From: an uncultured Eggerthella sp.
GTDB taxonomy: Bacteria; Actinomycetota; Coriobacteriia; Coriobacteriales; Eggerthellaceae
DNA: 64,000 bases
Assembly (NCBI GenBank): GCA_900540345.1
Contig: UQFK01000002.1
Span: forward strand, 1-64,000
Reading direction: 5' to 3'
This document shows positions 24,801 to 38,100 of this stretch, in pieces. Every line of letters starts with the position of its first letter. Position 1 is the stretch's first letter. The position numbers were made by a program, and so were the translations under genes. The notes under the pieces are model-generated. The model ran no database searches. It saw only the letters and a program-made list of their open reading frames with translations, and was not told the DNA's origin.

Positions 24801-26147
24801 GTTTCGCTGGTAGACCACATCAAAGGTGTTTTCATCTGCATCTTCAGAAAGAGTTGCAACTATAGCGTCTTGATCTGTCTTTGCGCCATAGCCTTCAGGA
24901 AGATAGCGATTCAGCACCTCTTCAGCGATAGTGATATCGGGACCATAGATCAAGGGGCTGTGATAGGTGCCGAGAGGCTCGGTAGCGGTGCTGTCGGCGT
25001 AGAAGTTGATCGTATAGGCATAAGAAGGCTTAGCAACCTTAAAGCTTTGATTGCTCTGTGTGTCAACCTGGCCATTTATAGTGAAGTTCACCACTGCTTC
25101 GACCACACCAGAGCCGCCATTATCAGCATCGTCTGCCTCGGTCACCAGATAGGTGCCCACAAACGTTGCCGCTTCGCCCGGCTCGATCGTGCGAGCAGAT
25201 GCCCAGTTGCCTTCAGGGATGAGCGCAGCGCTTACCGCAGCAGCAGAAAGCGTGAGTGCGGCAGTGCCATTGTTGTAGACCGTAAAGGTGTAGCGCACCA
25301 TATCGCCAGGTATTGCTAGAGCATCAACGGGACGAGCAGAACCTTGTGCGTCAAGCAGTTCAGAAGTGATATCGATCGCATAGTCTGCCTTAGGAGCAGC
25401 GCACTTGAACGAAAGGTCGTACAGCGCGCTCAGGCTTCCCTGCGCAACCATGATCGAGCAGTAGCCGTTCAAGTCGGTTGCCTGCAGGTCGGTTTGGGAA
25501 AGCGTGATGGCTGCAGTAAACGTGCGTGTTTCATGTGCTGCCAGATCGAACGTTTCGGGCAAACCAGAAAGCGTATAGGGTGTGTAGTCTTGTGCGGTAG
25601 TAGTGAAAGTGTTGATGTCGAACGCAAGATCAGAGAATTCAACATCGGAAGGATTAGCAACCGTGATGGTGAAGAGTACCTGACCAAGTGCGCTATCGAA
25701 CGTATAGGTTGCATCGACCGTGAACGGGGCTTCTTTGAGCGCCCCTTCTTCATCGCCATCTTCGTCAGTAGAAAGATCTTCAGCAGCTACCTGAATCTGG
25801 TCTGCCTCAGACTGTTCGACTGTAGTCTGTTCGATGTTAGCTTCTGCTCCATCAACCAGCTCTTCTTCTGCTGCAGGCGTATTCAGGACTTCTTCCTCTT
25901 GAACAACAGGAGCAGCCTCAACACTCGAAGAAGCAAGCGTTGTGTCTGAAGAAGTTTCGAGTTCTGTAGGAGTTGATTCGGATTCTGCAGCACCAAGATC
26001 TGCTGCATAGGCAGGAGTAGCAAAAAGGGAAAAGACAAGCACAAAAGAGACCACCCAACAGGTGAGCCCTTTCAGGAAGTTTCGCTTGTGTGCAAGTGCC
26101 CCCATACCAGTAAGTGCTCCTTGAAGTTTGCTTCCGTGCGCCATCAT
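21804..26147 (-). CDS. MucBP-like repeat surface protein with atypical C-terminal membrane anchor, 1447 aa
   Basis: Exported repeat protein, probably an adhesin or an anchoring partner. The first 48 residues are a signal peptide (LTCWVVSFVLVFSLFATPAYA type end, cut before ADLG). An acidic Ser/Glu/Asp stretch runs to about 150. Two Ig-like/DUF11-type domains follow (about 150-375; RYTFTVYNNGTAAL and EPGEAATFVGTY are typical). Eleven MucBP-like units of about 75 aa come next (YTVNYYKDS ... YLPEGY ... LNVVY), then another beta domain. The C-terminus reads LSHQGTD-IFGIMLLIL, hydrophobic, RKRRNN: the layout of a sorting signal without LPXTG, followed by a second membrane helix (YATILSVAAVLLYVLWVIL). 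An AGGG site precedes the ATG at 26147. An alternative start at 26105 has AAGGAG 11 nt upstream and would give a shorter signal peptide. It begins 24 bp after the giant gene, suggesting one operon. Confidence 0.9.
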   Translation of the reverse strand: MMAHGSKLQGALTGMGALAHKRNFLKGLTCWVVSFVLVFSLFATPAYAADLGAAESESTPTELETSSDTTLASSSVEAAPVVQEEEVLNTPAAEEELVDGAEANIEQTTVEQSEADQIQVAAEDLSTDEDGDEEGALKEAPFTVDATYTFDSALGQVLFTITVANPSDVEFSDLAFDINTFTTTAQDYTPYTLSGLPETFDLAAHETRTFTAAITLSQTDLQATDLNGYCSIMVAQGSLSALYDLSFKCAAPKADYAIDITSELLDAQGSARPVDALAIPGDMVRYTFTVYNNGTAALTLSAAAVSAALIPEGNWASARTIEPGEAATFVGTYLVTEADDADNGGSGVVEAVVNFTINGQVDTQSNQSFKVAKPSYAYTINFYADSTATEPLGTYHSPLIYGPDITIAEEVLNRYLPEGYGAKTDQDAIVATLSEDADENTFDVVYQRNTYGYTIRYFVDSTDSMPVATVLGQAPFGETVKVAAGNEEGELNYALPTGYTPLEQEVSFQVAASSDANTIDIVYAKKNDYTYTIKYYLDSLDSEPIFTTTDVAEYGTTIQIDEARANEHLPEQGYYAVDAASLVITDSEALNTINIVYQAMPTYGYSINYYIDSADPANLVGSEQGSGYANQQVSIDEALLNAYLPEEGFVAKSSNDASTLTISENEQENTFDVVYQRESIAYTINYYLDSDSSDYYKLATESQEALYGSTVRISQDMLNLHLPEAGYEAKSAADEQDLFITADPANNTINVVYQRARYPYTVNYYKDSADPSNLIDTASGTGIFGHAVYNIDMNLHLPEGYQQIEDRQHIVIYADPARNVLDVVYQKRTDLAYTVNYYRDSIDPANLLGSDAGTGEFLSAIPYDNDRYLPAGYTANPQVSGATTISVDPAANVMNVVYTQRSEYAYTVNYYKDSVSADNLLGSDAGMGAYQSNIPYNAGAYLPEGYSAEDLALSGAMVITTNDAQNVLNVVYAKETHLSYTVNYYADALGGQLLGSVTGYGTFGDAIPYVEDAYLPAGYVLPAQVMGETTIGADGSQNVLNIVYAKGSFAYTVNYYKDSISADNLLGTEEGSAAYLSTIPYTAGAYVPEGYSAQGAISGSTIIGYDAQRNVLNVVYQPDRFDFTINYYQGSISEDNLIASTQESHLFGSTVTISADELNEQLPQGFTPLTQGASLRITSDSSKNVLDVVFYPNFEDFYAAGIDELNATYNGSKYYLAPKSVLPGDVITYSYNGTTQTRVVGVDDNIGAEFQEVTDGSIPLLVTLTRAGITSNALQTSVTIAPYEIESPGVEGGVSSDPSDMLQQPGNAANNVVDRFLQWVNPVIAVPTPSYNAQLAVNEVSGDASADDGVTIEDDLNPLASSPLTTKNLSHQGTDIFGIMLLILATLCAAAAFIVLAVRKRRNNHIDELKGTALAVERVKISKLAWYATILSVAAVLLYVLWVILRI
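22575..25025 (-). repeat. Eleven tandem MucBP-like repeats
   Basis: Units begin with a [YF]-T-[IV]-N-[YF]-Y core (for example YTVNYYRDS), carry a LLGSDAG-like loop and [YH]LPEGY, and end LNVVYQ or LNVVYA. Spacing is about 70-78 codons. Units 6 to 10 are the most alike, suggesting recent duplication there. Confidence 0.8.
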
Positions 26148-26156
26148 TATACCCTA

Positions 26157-26178
26157 TTCGCTATGAGTTCGCTATGAG
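26157..26178. repeat. Tandem 11-bp repeat at the gene junction
   Basis: TTCGCTATGAG occurs twice head to tail. One copy contains the stop codon of the giant gene, and the other lies in the 24-bp spacer before the 1447-aa gene. Probably a small slippage duplication; it does not alter either coding frame. Confidence 0.6.
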
Positions 26179-29100
26179 TTTATTGAAGATTCTTGAATTC
26201 GTTCGTTACCAGGGAGAATAGCGGCAACTGCGTCGATAACAGCCATGCCAACCGTGGTAGTGAGCGGAATCTCGGTATATGAAGCCGTTGCAACACCTGC
26301 TGCATCGACAGAAGCAAGGGAAAGAGGTGTGTCGCACATCAGAGAAGCTGCTGTAGCGCTCTGTGCGACCCCATCTGTAAAAGAAGGGATAGAAGACGCC
26401 TGGAAAGAGGACGTGGCGCTCTGAGCGGATTGTGCAGGCTCGAAGGTGGGATCGGGCTCAACTGCTGCAGCTGTAAGGGTTGCAGCTGCAGCAGGAGCAG
26501 CATCTTGAACCTGAATCATTGCTGGTTCACTTGCAATTTGCAGATCGACCTCAAAGCTCTGTGCTGCGATGGACGCTGTTGCGTCACTCGGGACGAAATG
26601 CGCATAGAGAGTCATATCTATAACTTTATCGCTCGGCTCAAGCTTGGAATATGCAGTGTATTCTTCAACCTTGGTACCTGCACCATCTGGCTCTGTAAAC
26701 CATCCAACAAATTCATATCCTGCTGGAAGTCCAAGAAGGGTGCCCGGGAATTCAATGCCATCAGAAAAACCAAGCGAACCTGCCGTATCCGATCCATTGG
26801 GATGAATAAACGTAACCGTATAGGTCACCTTAGACCAGTCGAGGTAGACAAATAGTTCATCCAACGTTGGTTCTTCCCAGATATATCGCAGAATATCCTC
26901 GCAGGTCATCGTGTTGTCGTATTCAATACCATAATCGTCGAACTGCATATTAAGCTCATAGCCGCCCCACTTCAATGAATCATAATAGGGCGTGTCATAC
27001 CATGAAATCTCTCGAACATCTTCGAAATTATTCTCTGCCTCAAAACCGCCGCCATCATAGTAAACAGTGATATAGCGTAGCGTCATATCTGAATGGACTA
27101 GAAGTGGGCTCATTCCATCCCATTCGAGCAAATCAGCAAGGTGTTGAATCGTTAAATCATCAAAGCTCGTAAAGCCTGCATCATAACCATAGTCGTCAAG
27201 CCAAAACTCGTTGAACTCTTCCTGATACCAATCGTCAAACCAACCAATCGATTTATATGCAAAGTAATCGTTTGTTGGATCATCATCCTTGTTTTGATCG
27301 TACGTGTAATCAAAAAGATCGGTCAATTGAACGTACTCAACACGAACCAAGACCTCATCATACGGAGAATCCTCCGTCACCGACCAATACTGCAACTCAA
27401 CGCCTGCAAGCTCCCAAACTGCATAAAGGATGTTCGGGTTCATTTCCTTTGTGTATGGGTTACCATCGTCGTCAACCATCTCGACCAAGATCGGTGCCTG
27501 CATGTTGTAGGGATCGCCAGGTTGGTAGTCAGGCTCGGTCGCGTCAGGCGTAACTGCCCAACCCTTCAGTTTATAACCATCCTTTACCGGAATCTCTTCA
27601 GTTACCGTAGTCTCACAATCCACAAACCAGGTGGTAGGTGCAGGTCCGATAACGTCCGGATCGTTCGGATCGTAGATCAGGTCGATCTCGTTAGCCTGCC
27701 AGCATGCATAGAGCGTGGTGGGCTCTGCCGGCATGAGCCAGCCTGTAGGAGCATCAAGCGTGCCGTCGCCGTTGGCATCCTTGTAGATAAGATCGCTATC
27801 GGGCTGCGTAGCACCTTCGGTACGGCTCCAACCAACAAAGGTGTATCCTGGGCGCTTCAGGAAGTCTGCCTGCGGCAAGATAACCTCAGAAGCGATATTG
27901 TGCTGCGTGCCGTCTTCGTAGCCCGTTGGCGGGTTACCATCGGCAGTGTTCCACGAACCCAGCGCCTTTGCGGTAGTGGTATCCCAATCGATAGTGCCAT
28001 CGGCGTTGTAGTAGATGTAATACAGCGAACCGTACTTCTTGCCGAATTCAGGATCATTGATGTCTGCATAGCCTTCGGGAACGAACGTGAGCGGCTGGGG
28101 GGACATTGCCCACAAGCCATAGAGTGTCACATCTTCGTTCCACATCGTGAAGGAAGAGGTGATGTCGTCTGCCTCGTAGAACCAGCCTGCGTCCTTCAGT
28201 GCCTGGATATAGGCGAAGTTATCGAGGCCATTGAGGTTCATCGCGCCTTCGATCGCATCCTTGGTGAGCATGAACTCGATCCTGCCATCGTCGAATTCGA
28301 CGAGTACATAGCCACCGTCATCGACTGCATAGCCTTGCAGCGCATAGGGGCGGTTCTGTGCGTCGTTAGGTACGTATACCAAGCCTTCATAGCGCTGGTC
28401 GATCGGCAGATCGATGGTAGCGCCTGTCTTGTAGCCCTGAATACCCGTGTGCTGGCCAGGGAATGCCGGGAATGCCCACTGTGGAGCGTTCGGCTCGTAA
28501 GCATCGTCCTTCCAAAGACCCGCACCCAGATCGATGATGAGGCTGAATTCCATAGCATCGTAGTAGAGCCAAAGCTGGAGCAGCTGCTCGCCGTCGGGCA
28601 CGATGTAGACACCGTTGTTGTCCATATCGGAGCCTACCGACCAGGAAGACCAGTCGCCATGACCCACGATCACGCCGTATTCGACGGACTCGCCAGTCTG
28701 TGCCACACCATCTTTGTAATAGGTGACCGGCGTACCTGCAGGCTTGTATTCGTAGCCCTTGATGTCTTGGTTGTCGATGTTCCAGTACCACTGCTTGTTC
28801 GGGTCGTATTCGACTGCAGAAGCGATCTCGTCAGTAACACCATAGTGGATGATGGTGTCGTAGACCACGCGCTGACCGTTACCGTCGATGGTGTAACGAA
28901 CAACCTGATACGGGGTATCTTCGTTAGCCTGCCATACTGCATAGAGGGTAACGTCGTGGGTCGGCATGTGGAACGTGCTACCCAGCGGCGTGAAGTGTAC
29001 CACACCGTCGGTCGAGCCACCGTCAGCTGCTGCTGCGATAGCGGCAGCGATGGAAGCATTGCCCTTGAGGTTGGTAGCTGCATCGGTGTAATACCAGCCT

Positions 29101-32100
29101 ACCAGCGTGTAACCAGGACGCTTGATCTCGTCTGCGCTCGGCAGCTGCAGGTCTTGGTCAGAACGAACGCCGCCCTGGCCATTGGCATCTACCTGATAGC
29201 CTGCATACGGATTTGGCATGGTGCCATCAGCCGTTTGCCACTCGCCATAGTCGCCACCGATGATGAAGAGGTTGAGCGGCTCCGATTCCATGACCACGGA
29301 GATAACAGTAGAACCGTCGCCCGCGAGCGTTGCGTAGATGTTGCCCTTGACCTGATCGGACCATGAAGCTGCAGGACCGATGCCAGACGTTGCGAGCGTG
29401 TTCCACGAAAGCGTAGCGTCAGTGACATCGTAGCCGTGGCGGTTGCCGTTGAAGTTTGTAAAGCCCGTCTCGTTGGCGAAGTAGCCACGCCAATCGATAG
29501 CGTCGAGCTGTGCCTTGTAAGAAGCATTCGCAACCTCGGAAGCTACGTGGGGGTTAGCGATCTTATAGGTCTCGCCGGTGATGCCCTTAGCCGTAGCTTC
29601 GAGCCATACCTGCAGCTCGCCATTGCCGTCTACCTTGTAGTAGCGCACCGTGTATTCGGTGTCGCCCGAAGCACGCCAGACTGCGTAGAGCCAGGTGGTC
29701 TTCGGAGGCATGAAGTAGCTTGCGTTCGGGTCGTTGCGCGTGAAGAACTTACCATCGATGACCGTCTGGCCATTGTCGGTAGAAGCGACCGCAGCAGCAT
29801 CCTGAGATTCGATGCCTTCAGAGGTGCCGACATAGATGTTGTGATCGTAGCCATCGACAGCGACGTCTGGCTTGTAGTACCAACCAACGAGCTCGTAGCC
29901 TTCGCGCTGGAGCACAGTTGAGTCGGGCAGCTTGATCTCTTCATCGGTAACCAGGCGGATCGGCGTGATGAAGTTGCCGTAATCGATGTTGGTAGTAGTG
30001 CCTTCATCGAGGTAGAGCCAGTAGGTGTTCGCCGACCAGACCGCATAGAGCGTGGTGTCGGTGATACCCATGGTAAAGATCTGCTGGCGCGTGTAGATCT
30101 GACGATCGCGCTGCAGCTGAGTTGCCACGTTGATGGAATCCCACGCCTTCGCATCGGATACGTTGATGGTCTTGCCGTCGACCTCGTAGGTCTCGTTCAA
30201 GGTCCAGCCCATGAACTCATAGCCTTCGCGATGCAGGTCATAGTAGTCGGTACCGATACGGAACTGCTGTTCAGCATAGACCGGATAGACCTTCTTCTGG
30301 GTGCCCTGGATCGTAGAGTCGACAGTATCCCACACGCCATCCTGGCCTGCCTCGAAGGTGAGGGTAAGCGGACGAGCGGTGTAGTACAGCTGTAGCACCA
30401 GGGTGTTCGCGCCATCTGGCGTGCCCGTGCGAATGTTGCGAACCGTATGAGAAACGCCCGATGCGTCAGTGAAGGTGTAATCAGAGCCATCGGCGATAAC
30501 GTTGTAGCCTTCGAAGAGCAGGTCACGGATGAACGCCTTGCCTGCTGCAGTGTAGGCATCCATGGTGTCGTCGTCGCCTACGTGGTCGACTGCGGTAATG
30601 ACTTCGTCGGTGATGCCGTAGAGCGTATCGGTCACCACTTCTTTGATGTTGCCGTTACCGTCGATGCGGTAATGCTCGACCTTGTATTCGACGTTGCTCT
30701 GTGCGTACCACACTGCATAGATGGTGACATCAGTACCTGGCATGAGGAAGCCATAACCAACATTGGTGTAGTGCTTAGAAAGACCATCGGTAAGGTCGAT
30801 GCCTGCGACAAACGAGTTGTGATACGCGTCAGCCGTCAGATCCCAGCCAGGATAGCTGACGATCGGATCTTCGCCGTCCTTAGCGATGTCGCGGCTTGCA
30901 TTGCCGGTCGCATCTGCGCCACGCTTGTCGGTCGACCAACCAAGGAAGTCGTAGCCTGGGCGTGCGACATCTTGGAAGAGCGTGCCGGTGTTCTGCTCGG
31001 TGAAGAAGTAGACCACGCGATCGTTGCTCGTACCATTTTCTGGCTCGCCGGTCCATGCGCCCAAGCCCGTCTTGTAGGTGAGCTTGTTCATGAGCGGATC
31101 GCCGTTCTCGTCGGTCTGATACGGAGCGTAGTACAGATCGAGCACAAGCGAACCATCAGCCGTTACCACGCCTTCGTAGATGGACTGCGTGCCTGCACCA
31201 GGAACAGGTACCTGTGTGCCGTCAGGCAGCGTAACGAAGTCAGCGATGACACGTTCGTAGGTGTAGCCCGCAAGCGGCAAGTCGCGATCGAGATAGACAT
31301 GCGTGTCCGTATCGGTCGGCGTGGTGCCGGTAGTGCGGATGATGTAGTTCTTGTCGACCGTGACCGTGGTATCGGTATAGCCCGTAAGGGTCTCGGTGCT
31401 GACGAGCACCTTGTTACCACTGCCGTCGATCTTGTAGCGGTTCACCGTGAAGGAAGTGTTGTTGTCTGCCTTCCAGATTGCCCAGAGCTGCAGGTCGGTA
31501 GCAGGCATGAGCAATGCGGTGCCATCCTCGGTCCAATAGGTCTCAGCATAGCCGCTGTAATCACCATTCACAGAGGTGTTGGGCTGCAAGAGCGACAGAT
31601 CGAGGTATGCCGTGCCGTTCACGTAGATGACGTTGTTGTAGACGCCACCATTAGCGTAGTTCACGTTCTGGCTGCCAACGACCGGAGCAGGTACAAGCCA
31701 GCTGGTGTTAGCAAGATAGGTATTCGCGATGTTAACGGACTGCTCGCCGACTGCACCAGCGCCATCGGACTTGGTTGACCAACCAACAAGCTCATAGCCC
31801 TGGCGATACGGATCAGCAGCTGGGTTGTTATGCTGCAGACCGCCCGCAAGATCGGCAGGAAGCTCGACCGTGGTCTGGCCCGTGCGATACGTGCGATAGA
31901 TGCTGCGGCCATCAGAGGACAACGTCCAGCCAGCAGGTGCGGTGAAGGTACCCTTGTTGACATCCTTATCCAAATTGAGCGTGAGCGTGTGCTCATCAGC
32001 CTCGTAGTAGAGGTTCAGGACCAAGCGACCTGACGGATCGAGCGAGGCGACCAGCTTACCTGAATGGTTAGTCTTCCATGCAGCATGGTTGTCTGCATAG

Positions 32101-35100
32101 TAGCCCGCCTGAACACCATCCGTGTCGATGTAGGTGTAGCCATCTATGAACTGATCGAAGTCGTGCCACACATCGCTGCCATACGTTCCTGGCGCCATGC
32201 CATGGAAGTTCGCGTCAGCGTGGATGATGGAGTCGACGTAGTCCTTATAGGTGGTAGAGGAAACCAGCACACGGTTGCCATTACCGTCGATCTTGTAGAT
32301 GTTCACGTCATAGCTGATCTTGACATCGTCGTCGATGTCTGGAGCCGGTGGCTTCGGATCAGGGCCTGGCCACGGATCAGGATCTGGATCGGTCGGATCG
32401 GGGTTATCCCAGTAGCCTGCGTAGTAGAAGACATAGACAACCGTAGAACCATCCGCCAATACGACTTCGCGCTCAAGACCGAACGCGTCGATGGAGCTGG
32501 TGTAGGTCACGCCATCGATAACGCGCGTGAGGTATGGGCCCTTAGTAAGGTGCGTGTAGCCCATCCAGAAGAGCCTATCGGCATCAGTAGTGACCTTGTT
32601 GGGGTTCAGGTTGCCATACTTGTCGACGAAGGTTTCTGAATCATGCGGAATCGTGGTGTTCTGTGTACCCACTGTCCAGGTAAGACCTGCTTCCTTAGCC
32701 TTCTCGAACACTTCAGTCTTAGCAATGGAGGCATTACCCGCATGATCGACCTTGATGTGTACCACGGTCACGTCACACGGCTGTGCTTTCCAGATTGCCT
32801 CGAAGACGCGGTCGTTACCCCACGTGAAGATGATCGGATCAAAGGTTCCGTCTTCCTTGATGTCGTATATCGTGCCCGATTCAGTGTCGAGCCAGCCAAC
32901 AAGGTCGTAGCCAAGCTTCTCGACCATGCTCGAAGGCAGTGGTGTGAAGGAATGGTTGTAGTACACCGTGCGATCGACGTTTTCAGACTGAGTGCCATCC
33001 GCTTCGGTGATGGTGCCACCCAAGCTCTTATAGGTGATCGTGTACTGATCGACCGTGTAGTACAGACGAAGCACAAGTGCATCCCCGTCGGTCCAGTCGC
33101 CCACATGGCCCGTGATGCGGCCTGTTGCAAGCGTTGCGAAGAGCTGTGCGACACTGGAATTCTCTGGCAGCGTCTTTGAGAAGTTCGCGTCATAAGTAAA
33201 GCCGGTGAGCGCCTTCACGAGTGCCTGGTAGAGCCAACCGTCTTCTGCGTTGCCCGGATCGCTGTTGATGCCATTGAAGAGCGCATCGACGCGGACATAC
33301 TGACCAGCAGTGCCGCTGATGGTCTCGCGATCGATGAGCTGCGGCAGCTGCAGAGCGCCATACTCATTAACGTCAACGGTGTAGTGCTCAACGTAGAACT
33401 TGGTACCGTTCGGGATCGCACGCAGGTAAATGTAGAGGATCGTCTCATCGATGCCTGCTGCAGTAGCATCATCGCCGGTTGCATTGAGGATGCCATAGGC
33501 AGGACCGAGCGGGTTGACCGGGTTCGGATCGATCTCGTAACCTGCTGCAATCATGATCTCCTGAAGCCATGCATAAATGTTGGCATGGTTATCGGCGAAG
33601 GCCTCGTAGGGGCGCGACGGATCGGTATAGTCGAGGTAGTTGCCGGTCATACCGTTGCGGATGTAGGTCGCCAGTGTCTCAGTGGTGCCGTCGCCCTGCA
33701 GCGCATTGACGATGACCTTGTATTCAGAGGTGTTCGCCTGCCAGATCGCATAGAGCGTGGTCTCTTCGTTTGGCATGGTGAAGCCATACGGCTCGCCTGC
33801 CAGATAGATGCGGCCTGCGTTATCGACGATCCACTGGTTCGAAACGATACCGGAAAGATCGGATGGCAGCATGCCTGAAGCAAGCTCTGCTGCGGTAGGC
33901 AGATACCAACCATAGAGCGTGTAACCCGGGCGGATACCGGTGAGCGAGTTAGGAAGCGTTACCTTCTCGCCTGTCTTATAGATGTCGGTCGAGGGGTTCT
34001 GACCACGCCATGCAGCGCCGTTGTTGTAGTCACCGTTAGCATCCTGGCTACCCAGCTCGAAGTTGAGCTGCTGGCGATCTGCCAGGTAGTAGAGATGCAG
34101 TTCCATAGAACCGTCTGCCAAGATGGTGCCCGAGAGCTTCTGATCGACGTAGTCGCCGAAGGTGAAGCCCTTAATGAGGTAGCCATAGATCGGATCAGTT
34201 GCGACGATCGCATAGCCACGGCCGGTCGTCTCATCAATGTAGGAGCCAGTCTTACCCGTGCCAACGGTGTAGAACGGCTTACCATCAACGAAGATGTCGA
34301 CCACGTCGCCGTCGCCTTCGACCAGGTGGTGATAGATCTTGAACGGCGTGTCGTTGTTCGGGACGTAAACCAAGACAATGTTAGGCTCGCCAAGCGGCAT
34401 GCCTGCGACCTCGGTGATAACACCATCGAGGACGATCTTCTGGGAGTAGTCAACACCGTTGACGGTCGCGTCTGCTGGTGTGTCGCCCTTCGCAGGATCG
34501 TAGAGGTGATAGCCTGCGATGCCCGGAACTTCCCAAACGTTGGTCTTATCGGTGATGGTGGTAGCAGGGATCGGGTTGCCAAAGCCATCGTCGACATACT
34601 TGATGCCCAGCGTGCCATCTGCCAAGAGCTCGTAGACGATGCTTGTGGCGGTTGGGTGCTCAGGATCAACGAAGGAGACCGTATCGCCTGCATAGCCCTT
34701 GAACTCAAGGGTGGTGAGCTTCTGAGCTTCCGTGCCGCCGACGATCTGCCAACGATCGACCGTGAAGGTGATCTCCTTCGCGCGCCATACCGCATAGAAG
34801 GTAGTGGGAACCTGCGGCATCTTGAAGGTGCCGCCGACCGGGATGAAGAGCGAATTGAGGCCGAACTGATCCATGCCTGCATTTGCCGCAAGCCAATTGC
34901 TCCACTCGACTGAGCTTGCACCTACGAGGTTGGTGAACATCGCGTAGTCATCGCCAGAGTACCAGCCGACCAGTTCGTAACCGTAGCGATATGCCGAATC
35001 AGCATTCGGGAACGTGAGGGTCTTGCCTACCTGGTAGCTACCCGAGATGTTGGCAGAACCAGAGGTCCAACCACGGTTAGCCATGTCAGGCGAGGTTGCG

Positions 35101-38100
35101 GTATCGCCCAAGAGGAACGTGAGCGGCAGAGCATTAGCGGTGTAGTAGAGCATGAACTCGGTAGCGCCCGTACCAGCGATGCGGTGAGCAAGCGAAGTCT
35201 GCAGGTTCGTGCCAGGAACGGTGCCATCGGAGTTTGGATGGAACTTATAACCACTGAAGTCGTAGACGTATTCGGTGCCATCGTTTGCGGTGTAGACAAG
35301 GAAGAGGATGCCATCGCGCAGCTCGCCGCGGATGGTGTTCTTCTTGTCTTGGTATGCCAGACCGATGTCAGAAGGCTGAACCTCGGTGTCGGTCTCGCCC
35401 TTACGGACCTCGGTGAGCACCTCGAAGGTGTTGCCGTCGCCATCGACGAAGATGTGGTGGACGGTGTATTCCGTATCCGTGTTCGCTTCGTAATACACGC
35501 GGAAGATGGTGGGGTTAGCCGGATCGCCCGAGATGACTGCAGAGAGCAGCGAATTGGGGTTCGACAGGTTCAGGTGATAACCACGGAAGTCGTATTCGCG
35601 ACCGCCATCGGCGAAGGTGGTATCGGTCGGCAGGACATAGACCGGCAACAGCTGGCCGTTCGCGTCGCGCAGATCGTAGGTGTCGCCCGTTGCATACTTG
35701 AACGCATCGTTGCGGTTGACGTATTCGAGCGTGATCACGCCGTTGGACACCTTGTAATACGCTACCTGGTAGTTGGACTCTTCAGCTACCCAAACTGCAT
35801 ACATATAGACGGTGTCGCCTGCATTCGCATCCGGTGCCTGGATAAGGCTGCCAACTGGATGGAAGTTCGGGTCGCCATTGGCCAAGATCGCATTGTAGCG
35901 GTCGATGGAAGCCGCACCGAAGATATCGATCTGGTTCTGATCGTTGGTTACATACCAGCCGACTAGCTTGTAGCCAGGACGCGTTGCGGCGCCAGAGCCT
36001 GGCAGGTAGACGTTCGAGCCCGAAACTACATTGACCGATCCGGTCTGGGTGAAGGCGTTGCCTGCACCGCTGTAGGACTTGACCCACGTGCCATCGCTGA
36101 AGGTAAGGCCATTGAGCACGAGGTTGAGCGTGTAGGTGTCTGGCGTGTAGTACAGACGCAGGATCGTAGAACCATCGCCATTGATGAGCTTGTAAGGATC
36201 AGAGGTGAACGAGATATCGTTGATCATGAAGGTGCCTGGGTTGTAGTGATAACCCGTGACAGCAGAAGCATATGCCCATGCATCATCGGTGAGCTCGGTC
36301 GGGATGATCGTCTCGCCATTCGCGTCAACGAAGGTGTAAGGCTTCCATGCGCCTGAGTTATCGCGCTCGGCGTCAGCCTTTGCGTATGCGCCTGCAAGAC
36401 CGGTGCGCTTGATGGTGACCGGATCGCCATTGGCGTCGAGCACCTTAGAGGCAACACCTTCACCAGAGACCTTCCACAGTTCGACTTCGTATTCGACGTA
36501 GAGCGAGACGTAGTAGAGCTTGAAGACGGTGGAGCCATCGCCTGCAAGCGATGCGACCGCGACGACCTCTTGATAGTTATCGCCATTCCAATTCGTATTG
36601 AAGCCCTGGAAGAACTGGAAGCCCTTCAGTGCAGGGAAGTCGTTGTACATCGAATCGATGATGGCCTTGGCATAGATGTCAGAGGCGCCAAGCGTCGATT
36701 CGGAGACGCCGGTGTGCGTAGTGGTGTAGATCGGGGATGTTTCGACCTTCAGGACCTGCGTCAGGGTGCGCGTGCCATCTGGATTCTCAACGTACTCGGA
36801 AACCACGCGATAGTGCTCAACGGTATAGGTAGTGTTGCCTGGCATCCAAACGGCATAGAGCGTCTGGTGCAGCGCCGAGGTTACCTCATAGGTGGTCGGA
36901 TAGAACGCAGCTGCCAGATCTTCATTGAAGGTGGTTTGATCACGTTTAGGATCGGTGCTCCAGGTATCGAGCGCATCCTTATCCGTGGTCCAGCCGAGCA
37001 GCTGGTAACCAGGACGAACCACATGCTCGCCCTTCGGAACATTGATGGTCTGACCAGTCATATAGATCGTAGAAGCAGAAGATGAGAACGTATCCGTTCC
37101 GCTTGTCCACGCGCCGCCCTCGGTCTCGAAGACAACTTCGCGAGGAGCCGGCGTGTAGAACAAGCGAAGGATCAGCATCTCGTTCGGGTCACCTATGATT
37201 GTGCCGGTATAGGATGAGGCGAACGAGGTGTTCTGCAAGATGGTAATGGTTCGGGTGAGCGGGTTGCCCAGTGCGTCGTAGCCATAGACGTAGGTATAAT
37301 CGTAGGACGCACCGGTGTAGCGCCAGCTCGATGAAGGAGCAGCGTTGTAGCCGTCGATGTCCTTCCACATCCAGGAAAGTGACGTGTAGTTGGTATTCGA
37401 TTCGACCGGAGCGCCTGCGACGGTGGTGTCGAAGAGGCCCGGAGCGGTATTGATGCCTGTGGTGTTGGCGTTAGCCTGATAGCCTGCCGTACCGTTCAGG
37501 GTGACCGTTGCTGCCACACCTTCGGTATTCGAAGAGCCCGGAACAGGTTCGTCGAACTTCATCGGCTTGCCGGTCAGCGGATCCCAGTACCAGTATTCAA
37601 CCTGATAAGTGGAGCCACCCTCGATTGCCTCGTAGTAGAGGATCAGGGTCATGCGGCCGTCTGCTGTAACGGTGCCGGTGAGCTTCGGTGCGCCATAGAG
37701 GGTGTAGTCGAAGGTTGCCTGGCTTGCGTCAGTGATGAGGTTGTAGCCAGCGCGATCAGGCATGAGCATGTAGTAGGAGCCCTGGATGAGCGTTGAGGTG
37801 AAGCCAACCTGGCTGCCCGTCGGAGCAGAGAGCAGCGTATTGTCGTCTGCGTCGATGTAGGCAGGCTTGGTCTGTACCACACCGTTGTTATCGGTGTAGG
37901 ACAGCGTGCGCTCAAAGTCCTTATCGCGGATGATCTTGCCCGCTTCGACGCGATAGACGCGTACGTTATACGGCTTATCGAGTGCCTTCCAAACTGCATA
38001 GAGCGTAACCACGCCATAGCCCTGAGCGTCGACCAGGTTGCCTGCTGCAGGAACTTCCCAAGTTGCACCTGGCGCGATCAGGCGGCTGTAGTCGCCTGTT

